Shown: one piece after another, positions 55,942-64,000 of the stretch
Layout: each line of letters begins with the position of its first letter
Position numbering within the stretch: the stretch's first letter is position 1
From: [Phialemoniopsis] sp. UDSM-2020
Lineage: Eukaryota; Ascomycota; Sordariomycetes; Thyridiales; Thyridiaceae
DNA: 64,000 nucleotides
Assembly: GCA_018873225.1 (NCBI GenBank)
Contig: JAEILZ010000002.1
Coordinates: forward strand, 6,014,001-6,078,000
Direction: 5' to 3'
Made by a program: the position numbers and the translations under genes
The notes under the pieces: model-generated
Told to the model about the DNA's origin: nothing
Database searches by the model: none
The model's input: the letters and a program-made list of their open reading frames with translations, nothing else

Positions 55942-57654
55942 TCAAATCTCCTTCGTGTCCCTCTTCCCCGTATGTTCAAGGTTTCTGGTCTGGCCCGCGT
56001 TGATTTGTTGGTGCTTCATCTCGACTGCGTGAACTGCCGTAACGGCGTTCTCAAAGTTGTCCCGTCCGTCAAAAACTGTTGAAAGAGCGTTAGCAGTTGC
56101 TTCCCCTCTTCCTGTATCGTCATGGCACCACTTACTCGTAGCAATCTCCTCCAGCTGCAGTCCCTTGGTCTCCACAAACGTAAAGTAGATGATCACAAAC
56201 ACCAGCATGGTGAAGGCGATGGTGATGATGTAGTACTTCCACCCAATGTTCTCCAGCCCGATCGGGTTGATGTAGTTGACGGCAAAGGTCGACATGGACA
56301 GCGCAAAGAACATCCACGAGAAGAACAGGCCACGCTGCTTGGCCGTGCAGAGCTCCAGCGGGTACGCCACAACTAGCGGCAGCCAGCAGATCCCGTAGAA
56401 GAAGTTGTAGACAAAGATCGAGGCCACCACCCCGATACCGTAGCCCTTGCCGTCCCTCTCGAGGTACAGCGCCGCGAGCGTCGTCCACACGACAAACGTC
56501 AGGATCATGCCGCCCGTGCTGAACAGGAACAGCGACCGGCGCCGGATCCGCGGGATCAGGACGCCCGCGCCGATGCCCACGAGCCACGTCCAGATGTTGA
56601 CGATGCCGTTGATCAGCGTCTTGTCCTTGGTGCTCGTCATGCCCACGTTGTCGAGGATCTGCGGCAGGTACGCGCTGATGAGGCCCGACCCGCAGCACTG
56701 CGAGCCGACGGCCACGACGGTCGCGAGGAACAGGCGCCGCTGGTTGCCGCGGTGCGACAGCAGCGTCCTGATGTCGGGCCAGTTGAACCGGATGCGCGAC
56801 GCGTCGGCCTCGATGCCCGCGAGGATCTCCTCGAACTCGCGGCGGACGAGCGGCGTCTCGACGCCGCCGCCGTGGTGCACGACGAGGGTGCGCTTCGCCG
56901 CCTCCTCGCGCCCGCGCGCGGCCACCCACCGCGGCGACTCGGGGCAGAACCAGATGGCCAGCGCCTGGTAGGTCGGCAGGACGATCTGCAGGACGCAGGG
57001 GATGCGCCAGGACCAATCCCCCTGCACGTCGCGGGTGCCGTAGGCGATCCAGGCGCCGAGGATGAGGCCGACGTAGATGGTCGTGTTGTAGAGGGCCGTC
57101 ATCTTGGCGCGCTGGCGCGGGTGCGCGAGCTCGGTGACGAGCATGGGCGCCGCGATCTGCGTGGCCGTGGACCCGAAGCCCAGGAGCAGCTTGGCGGCGA
57201 CGAACATCTCCCACGAGGCGGCGAAGGTCTGCATGAGGGCCATGGCGACGACGAGCACGGAGCCCGCGAAGATGAGGGCGCGGCGGCCGAAGCGCTGGAT
57301 GACCCAGGGCGCGACGAAGATGGTGAAGGCGCCGCCGAGCTGGGTCGAGGCGCCGTAGAAGCCGAGGCGGGCGCCCGAAGGGTGGTCGAACTTTTCGTTG
57401 AAGGAGTCGAGGGACTGGAGGGAGTTTGTCATGGAGATGTCGAAGCCCCAGGCTGTCATAGTGAAGAGAGGTGCCAACTGTCTGGTTGTGAGCGCGCTTC
57501 TAGGACAGAAGGGTCAGAGAAGTATAGAGGGACTTACCATGAGCAGGTACAGCTTCACCAGGTGTGGTGACTTGTACCATGGCTTCATGTCGATCTCGTT
57601 GTATTCCATATCGGTCTCCTCGTTCCGAAGAGCGTCATCACGGGTGTTACTCAT
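55942..57654 (-). CDS. MFS sugar transporter, lactose/hexose-permease-like
   Basis: A 530-residue sugar porter, exons 57538..57654, 56136..57477 and 55942..56075. The second intron (56076..56135) has GTAAGT, a CTGCTAAC branch site and CAACAG. It is exactly 60 bases and has no stop, so an unspliced reading would also stay open. Splicing restores the usual LEEIATIFDGRDNF ending. Family motifs are QRFGRRALIFAGS (loop 2-3), PESPRWVAARGREEAAKR after helix 6 and FVETKGLQLEEIA at the end. Twelve membrane segments fit. The type is the fungal lactose/cellobiose-like branch, but the substrate is not certain. Coding GC is high. Confidence 0.92.
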
Positions 57655-59455
57655 CCCGATTGGCTAGAGCAGGAGGTTTGAAAGGGAGCTGATGTTGGAA
57701 GCTGTTTGGCCTGGACTGTCTTTGACGCCGTGTGGTATCGATCAGCGACTGACTTTATATACGACAGATCACGAATGCCAAGTATGAGGTGAGCTAGTTT
57801 CAGTATGGTTCTTCTGGAGCCCCAAGTTTGTCCCGTTGCTGCAGCCGGAGCAGATGGGGTAGAGGCTGGGCCTCCACAGGTCTGTCGTCTCGGTCTCAAA
57901 GGAAGACTTGAGCTTGGTCAGTGGGCCAGAGCAAACAGCCGCAGGAACTTTCGACGGCAGAAGATTCAATTATCCTTCGGTTCATTATGAAAAGAGGGAA
58001 TTTGTCTCCGGCAACCAGGCCATCGGGCCATCTGCCAAGCGGCCAAGCAGCCAAGCCAGCACTACCAAGTCGTCGAGCCTCACTAGCTAGTCACAACACC
58101 ACACCGCGGCCTTGCCAACTCTCGGCAGTGGCTCGGCATGTCTACGCTTGTACATAACACACGACTCAGCTTGGCCACCCGGAAGTGGATCTGCTTCATG
58201 GTTTGGAGCACTTCTGAGGCTTTTCAACCTTCGTAGAATTATTTTCCCACCAATCTGAGTCCTCAATCAACCCTTGACAGCTTTTGCTTGTAATCCTAAC
58301 ATAATTCCATTGCTGTCAACCCTTGGTATCGCTCAAGTATTACGTTCAACCCTGATGACATGTCAGCTTTGTGACGAACCCGCCGTTCTAAGCTGCCCCT
58401 TACGTGGCCCTAGGGAGCCAATGGTCTCTGGAGTGTTAATGTGATAGTAGAAATGTCATGGCCGACTGTCTCGAAAGTATCACATACTACTCCTTTTCAC
58501 GCCCAAGCATTATAGGCTTTAAGCCATTACACCGTAGGAGGCATCGCTTAGGAAATGGGCAACAGAGATAGCTTGCACAGGACGAATAAAGCACAGTCCC
58601 TGCTCGGCAATAGAGGCTGTAAGGGGCCAAGACCAACCTCAGTACAATCAATCCATTGGTATTAAGAAAGATATTAGCGAATATATCTACAGATAATAGT
58701 GAAGAGAAAAATCATGTATGAAAACTGCCTTTCCCATCACCTTCATCTTTCGCACGAAGGATGCAATTCATGCATGCCCACCTGCAAGTAGCTGCCCTGG
58801 TATACCCTCTTCAACCTCATCGGGCCCCGTCGTCTGCCTGCCGGTTTTATCGAGCTAATAAGGGAGACATGCAGAATTGTCAAATTGCCTCCTGTTCAAT
58901 GGAACCGTTCAAAGAAAGTAACATGGGTGGTCTGACTGATTAGACGTAGCATCAATGAAATCTGTACCAGTGAAAAGGTACTGATCTGCCTCCAAGTGCG
59001 CAGTATCAGCACATAGCATGAGGATCTAAACACTTTATCATTCCAATTGAACTCAATTATGGCCTAGTGCATCATCTGCTCGCCCTGCCGCTCATCGTTC
59101 AAGTTTTAGACGATAGGGTGGTCTCCAACCTGTGTCACTACCCTGGCGTTCCTATTAACCACAAGCATCGACACCGGTGGTGGTTCGAGACGACTCTCGG
59201 GCTACCTAGGTAGTTGTCGAGATGTGTGTGGGCCAGAACGGCTTGGCCGTTTGGGCATTTTTATCCGCTTATTAGGTGGGTATGTTCACAGCCCGCACAC
59301 CAGACCTCTCTTTTCCGACTTGGTAGGAAAAGCATTCCTTCCTTAACGATACTGCTGATTCTTTTTTTGTTAAAAGAATCAAGCCCTTAGCACCTTGTAT
59401 TAATAGGTGACAAAGGGAAATACACAAAAAAAAAAATGGTCTAACAGATGGAACG
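57655..59455. other. Long intergenic region
   Basis: About 1.8 kb without a supported gene. A short repetitive patch near 58018-58060 (GCCATC/GCCAAGC repeats) is the only pattern seen. The rest is AT-rich with random-looking open frames. Confidence 0.5.
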
Positions 59456-59461
59456 AAAAAA
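59456..59461 (-). terminator. RNA polymerase III T-run
   Basis: On the minus strand TTTCTTTTTT follows the tRNA 3' end directly; the run of six T at 59456-59461 is a standard Pol III stop. Confidence 0.75.
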
Positions 59462-59465
59462 GAAA

Positions 59466-59595
59466 GGTCCATGCAGGAATCGAACCTGCGTCCCCGGAAT
59501 CACTGTTTGATGTGGGTTAGCATTTTTTAAATATTTTCTCTGGTTAAACGGGAGTACGTACGAATCCGATGTGATCACCACTACACTAATAGACC
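59466..59595 (-). tRNA. tRNA with 59-base intron; body tRNA-Gln-like, anticodon CUG or CGU
   Basis: On the minus strand GGTCTAT pairs with ATGGACC (7 bp, one wobble). The A box TAGTGTAGTGG and B box GGTTCGATTCC are present, the T arm is GCAGG/CCTGC, and the anticodon stem is TCGGA/TCCGG. A 59-base insert splits the anticodon loop. Removed as GT...AG (59503-59561: starts GTACGT, has TGCTAAC, ends AACAG), it leaves loop TTCTGAT, anticodon CUG, Gln. Removed at the normal 37/38 site, it leaves TTCGTAT, anticodon CGU, Thr. The body (GGT...ACC acceptor, AGTGTAGTGGTGATCAC) fits fungal tRNA-Gln far better than tRNA-Thr. A Pol III T-run follows. Confidence 0.85.
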
Positions 59596-61056
59596 CGTTT
59601 GGAATGCCTCAGAGTCGTTTATTTCATACTATCCAGCTTGCTTTTTTTGACATGAATGATCCGGTATGTCACGAAAAATGACCAATTATGCTGCAAACAT
59701 ATCCCGTCTCATAGCCTGAGCTTAGGGCTGTTCTTGGATATAAGCCTTATGTCAACTGCATGAACGTAGAGAAAGTTATTCGTGTTTGTAGTCGTGCGTA
59801 TTCCGTGGTGGTCGTCGGTTTTCGTGTAAGTGGAGACATCCTGTTCGGCGGTCACTAAACCCATTTCAAACTTCTCTCCGGCATCAATAAAGAGTACTCG
59901 GTTACCAGACGACGCCATATACCGCAGACTGGAACCTTTGAGGAGGTTAGTAAATAGTTGCCTGTCAGACCCGGATGAGTTCCGGAGGACATGTTTCACG
60001 ATCTTCTGCACAGCCATAAGCACTCGTTAGGCATTTGCTGTGCGCTGTGGGCACTCTGACTTCGTTACCCACCCGAAGATCGGCTTGGTGGGCCAGAAAA
60101 TCTGTGCCTCCTAATGCCAAGACCACCCCAGGCTTGTTTTATAGCTCTTCAAGTTTTGTCGGTATCTCGGCTTGTTCTCGTCAATCTTGTTCGTGCTACT
60201 TGGTCCTTTCTTGTGATAATTACACGAGCCTCGTAAAGCGAGCTTGATCGGTGTCCCGAGCTGCATGTCAGGCATCTTCAATCACACGCATGGCAGTTCA
60301 GCTACCTTCCTCATGTGGCAGGATGTGGATTAAGCATAATTAGACTAGTTTACTTGTTGCCCCATAAGTAGAGCCAGGTGATTTACTGGGGTCGGAGGTT
60401 GACGGATCCAGATCCAAGTTTGTACGACGGAAACAAGGAATAGATCAGCATCACACATTTCAAGTCTCACACATTTCAAGTCTAGGCTAGAGGCAGTACA
60501 GGCTTAAAGTCTGATGCTGCCGACATGTCAACTCCACTCATTGTCAAGGGTGTCCGTCAACACCGCCTCGGTGACGTCTACTCAACAGCCCTACCCACAT
60601 AACAAGCCACGAACCGGCTAGGAAGTGGGAACAATAGACTCCAGTCAAAGTGCTCGGCCACGACTAACCGCCGGTAGCGTTTCTGCGAAGATTGACTGTT
60701 GCCTGCCGACTTCGTCTTCTACAGCCTCAACAGCCCCTCTGAATACCTCAAGAGGCACATCTCTGGGCGATCAGTACTTGTGATCTTCAAGTGACACTAC
60801 TACAAATGGCACATATCGTTGTAATACCGGCTTGGCCTGGGTCTGTTCCTGGGGCTCGTCGGCGGCCACGCGGCATACCTAAGCCAATAATCAGGGTTAG
60901 GTATTTAAGCAACTCGACAAGACATGAAACAGACACCGGCTTTTGTTCGAGCCTACACGGGCAAATCTCAGACTTCGAGTCCAGCTTCACTACTTGCCGC
61001 CACTCCCAATTTCCCCTTTGACTTGTCCAAGACATCTTTCGTCGTGCTTCGAGGTC
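59596..61056. other. Intergenic, no supported gene
   Basis: Between the tRNA and the metallopeptidase. A 104-codon minus-strand open frame (59709-60023) has no recognised domain; it is left uncalled. The last 150 bases should contain the peptidase promoter, with TATTTAAG near 60902. Confidence 0.45.
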
Positions 61057-63327
61057 ATGTCGGCCAATGCCAGTCCAGGCGCTGTGTGCACCACGCCAGC
61101 ATGTGTGCACGTTGCTTCAGAGATGCTCTGGGCTCTGGCACCCAATCACACAGCCATTGATCCATGCACCGATTTCGACAAATGTAAGCATTGAATTGCA
61201 CAGCAACATGACCGCTACTAACTTGCTCCCGTCCCAGTCGCTTGTGCCGGTTGGCAAGATCGTACCGAAGTGCCCAGTGGACAAAAGACCATCAATACTC
61301 TTGGCCAGACGCAAAACAATGTCTTATGGGCCATCAAGCAAATCCTCGAGGGCCCATACCCGACTGGTGGCGACGTCGGCTGGGTCACCAAATCTCTGAC
61401 TGAAGAGCAGATCGCCGTCGACAAGAACAACTTTCAGACCGCGCAGCAGGCTTACAACGCATGCATGAACCTGACAGCCATCGAGAAAGTCGGCATAGAT
61501 CCTCTCGTCGAGTTCGTCAAGGATATTGCTCAGATCTTTCCCGTGGATGCAAAGTCTAACAAGACCGACTCCGAAGCACTGGTCAACACGGTAAATAAAC
61601 TCGAGAGGGCAGGTATAGACGCCTTCTTCAAGCCATACGTGATTCAAGACCCGGAAGACCCAGTAAGCCCAACCCCCTGCAGAAAGACCACGATGCATTT
61701 TGTTGACATAGAACGTTAGGACAAAAATATCATCTACTTGAATGGAGCCACTTTCCCTGAACTGTCAGGGGCCGCGAACGCTACACAATCCGAGTTCAAC
61801 AACCTCACTGCCAAGTTGCTGCAAGCGGTACATCCTGCAAACCTCACTCTCGAAAACGCCCTGCGCAAAACCAAAGATGTCACGAAATTTGTCAGTAAAT
61901 TGGCACTTATCGAACTGGCGGGCTCGTTCGGCGACCCTTCCTTGCTAGACACGACCGCCAGCGTCCCACGGGTGTCGCTCCAAGAGCTAGACAAGGCTGC
62001 ACCGGCCCTTGGTCTCTCCCGGGTCGTCGAAAGCCTAGCCCCGAAAGACTACCATCCGGACCAGGTCCTCGTCCCTACCGTGGACTTCCTCAAAAACGCC
62101 TCGGACCTGGTCACCGCGGCACCGCCCCAGCTGCTCCAGGACTTCTTCGTCTGGCGCGCCGCCTTTACGCTGGCGAGCTACGTCGACTCGGAGGTCACGG
62201 CGCCGCTCAACGACCTGATAGATGACGGCGGGGACGACGGCAAATCCGGCGAGCCCGCGCTCTGGGCCAAGTGCGTCGAGGAGCTCGACTCGGGCGCGAA
62301 ATGGGGCCGGATGACGGGCGCGGCGGCCAACACGCTCACCTACACGCTGACGCGCTTCTTCGTCGACAAGCACTACTCGCAAGAGGCCCGCAACTACACC
62401 GCCCAGATGGCCGAGACCCTCCGCGACGAATTTGGGTCCCGGGTGCTGGCCAAGGACTGGATCGCCAATGTCACCAAGGCCGCGGCCAAGGAGAAGGTGG
62501 ACAAGATGGTCAGGAATATTGGCTTCCCGGACCAGATCATTGATCCACAGTACCTCCATGACTTTTACGACGGCCTAGATATCACCGATTCCTACTTTGA
62601 TAATGCGCTAGCCATGGCCAGCTTCGCCGTGCAAAAGACCTTCGCGCAGCTCGGCCAGCCTTACGACCGTTCAAGGTTCGGCATGTCCCCCCTGACGACC
62701 AACGCGTACTACGACCCAGTCGCGAACAGCATCACCATCCTAGTCGGCATCCAGCAGTACCCGGCCTTCGACTACGAGTTCCCGAGCTACATCAGCTACG
62801 GCGGCATGGGCTCCATCGTCGGGCACGAGATCACGCACGGCTTCGACGACAGCGGGCGCAACTACGACGCCACGGGGTGCAAGCGCCAGTGGTGGGACAA
62901 CTCGACCATCAAGGCCTTCGAGGACAAGACCGACTGCTTCGTCGAGCAGTTCGACAACATGACGGTGCGGCTGCCAAACGGCACGGAGAAGGCCGTCAAG
63001 GGCAAGCTCACGCTCGGCGAGAACATCGCCGACAGCGGGGGCGTGGCGACGAGCTTTGGCGCCTGGAAGCGTATGCAGCGGATACACAAGCGCGAGCGGG
63101 ACATGAAGCTGCCCGGCCTGGAGGGCTTCTCGGACGAGCAGCTCTTCTTCCTCAAGTGGGCGCAGGACTGGTGCGCGGTCAAGACGCCCGAGCAGGTGGT
63201 CAAGCAGATCAGCTCGGACGTACACGCGCCCGGGTTCGCACGGATCAAGGGGCCTCTGGCGAATTCTCGAGAGTTCCTCCAGGCCTTCAACTGTCCCGAG
63301 AAGGAGCCTACGTGTGAGCTGTGGTAA
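61057..63327 (+). CDS. M13 family zinc metallopeptidase (neprilysin-like)
   Basis: A 719-residue peptidase, exons 61057..61183, 61238..61662 and 61720..63327; introns begin GTAAGC and end CCCAG and GTTAG, and the total is in frame. The opening has the M13 cysteine pattern (CTTPACVHVASEML, IDPCTDFDKFACAGW). The zinc site is VGHEITHGFDDSGRNYD (HExxH, about residue 552). The third ligand lies in LTLGENIADSGG (about 617). The protein ends CPEKEPTCELW, the family's terminal CxxW. M13 enzymes cleave small peptides outside the cell or in the secretory route. No signal peptide or membrane anchor is visible before MSANASPGAV, so a further 5' exon may be missing, or this form is unusual. Many Asn-x-Ser/Thr sites suggest glycosylation. 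Confidence 0.92.
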
Positions 63328-64000
63328 TGAGTGCGGTGTGTCTTGATGTTATGTTTGTAGGGTGGTGTTGGAGCGAGCGGCGAGCGTGTCTTACGTATGT
63401 AACGAATACATGATATTGTAATGTGTGAAATCAGAATCTGAATACCAACCCTCGTGACTTGACCGCAAATTGAAATTACCCTGAGATATCTAACTTTGCT
63501 TAAAGTGACATAGAGAAAATAGTTGGGAGGGATCAACTCTCTTGCTCACCTCCCCAGTTCTACACTACGCATGCAAGTCACGACGCTCCTCGGTGTACGC
63601 ATCAAGCATAAATCCTCATTGAAAGTCCGTGGTATCTCTAAACTATGGGGCAATGCAAGCAGAACACACCCAAGTCGCGACAGTCGCCAGACGCAGCTGG
63701 CCGCGAGAAACGACATACCACACACCTCATGACGAACAGCAAAACCGATGTATAACACATGATGTTACATGATCGCGGAAAAAGAAGGAAGCATCAGAGA
63801 TTCATCGCTATGGGAATATGAGAGAGAGCAAAAGGGTGGGAAATAAGAATAGAGAAAAGGAAGTCGCGAAAAAACGCCAGTGCAGGGGTGACGAGATCCC
63901 GAATGAAGGGAAATCTCCGTCACCGATGCATGCACGCTTCCTGCCCATAGAGTAGAAATGAATCTCAAAAAGAAGAGGAACCAGGTACGTGTGTCATGAG
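63328..64000. other. Intergenic to window end, no gene seen
   Basis: 3' flank of the metallopeptidase and further sequence to the window edge. Only short open frames; nothing recognised. Confidence 0.4.

Noticed and set aside
56132..57214. Long second minus-strand frame (about 360 codons) inside the MFS sugar transporter
   Set aside because: Arginine/alanine-rich composition typical of a shadow frame in GC-rich coding DNA; the transporter frame has all the family motifs.
59709..60023. 104-codon minus-strand frame near the tRNA
   Set aside because: No recognisable domain, and no intron or promoter support; kept only as a note.
1..64000. CRISPR arrays, bacterial insertion sequences, rRNA genes, transposon coding regions
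   Set aside because: None seen. The intron-bearing fungal genes make CRISPR irrelevant, and no reverse transcriptase, integrase or transposase motifs were recognised in any frame.

Overview
The window reads as nuclear DNA of a filamentous ascomycete (Pezizomycotina; Sordariomycetes is my guess, not shown). Genes are well spaced and on both strands. They are cut by short GT-AG introns of about 50-75 bases with CTAAC-type branch sites. Zn2Cys6 regulators, MFS transporters and F-box proteins recur. Exon joins below were worked out by hand from splice signals and checked for reading frame; there is no transcript evidence. About 23 genes look intact, 6 copies look broken or decayed, and there is one tRNA gene.

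Layout. 1-6.6 kb: 5' part of a FAD monooxygenase, a monocarboxylate-type MFS transporter, a small EutQ-like cupin and a Zn2Cys6 regulator. 7.1-10.3 kb: a divergent pair of broken genes from an unusual family that joins a conserved N-terminal domain to a PA-clan (trypsin-fold) serine protease domain. 10.6-21.1 kb: a likely catabolic cluster with a sarcosine-oxidase-like flavoenzyme ending SKL, a second amine oxidase ending ARL, a Zn2Cys6 regulator, an MFS permease and a Rieske oxygenase. Copies of a palindrome near CGG-AGAAT-CCG lie in the promoters of this cluster. This suggests coordinated breakdown of N-methylated or quaternary amines, but the substrate is inferred.

21.9-26.8 kb: a PhnB/glyoxalase-fold protein, a broken secreted phosphoesterase (phospholipase C/acid phosphatase family), a multi-pass membrane protein and an NTF2-like protein. 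27-31.4 kb: more of the protease family, with one near-complete copy and two divergent or decayed relics on opposite strands; a single-domain relative sits at 38.1-38.7 kb. 32-37.7 kb: housekeeping genes (a conserved unknown, Arp2/3 subunit 3, TRM6). 40-44.6 kb: a full-length ABCC transporter. 45-48 kb: a tandem F-box pair, the first copy broken. 48.7-57.7 kb: a cupin, an F-box protein with membrane segments, a Gfo/Idh/MocA oxidoreductase, a GFA-family zinc protein and an MFS sugar transporter. 59.5 kb: a tRNA gene with an odd intron. 61-63.3 kb: an M13 metallopeptidase.

The most unusual signals are (1) the protease family with its catalytic triad and a UAG codon shared by two paralogs, (2) a tRNA whose body looks like tRNA-Gln but whose anticodon is interrupted by a sequence with spliceosomal-type signals, and (3) the amine-catabolism cluster with a shared CGG-N5-CCG-like motif.
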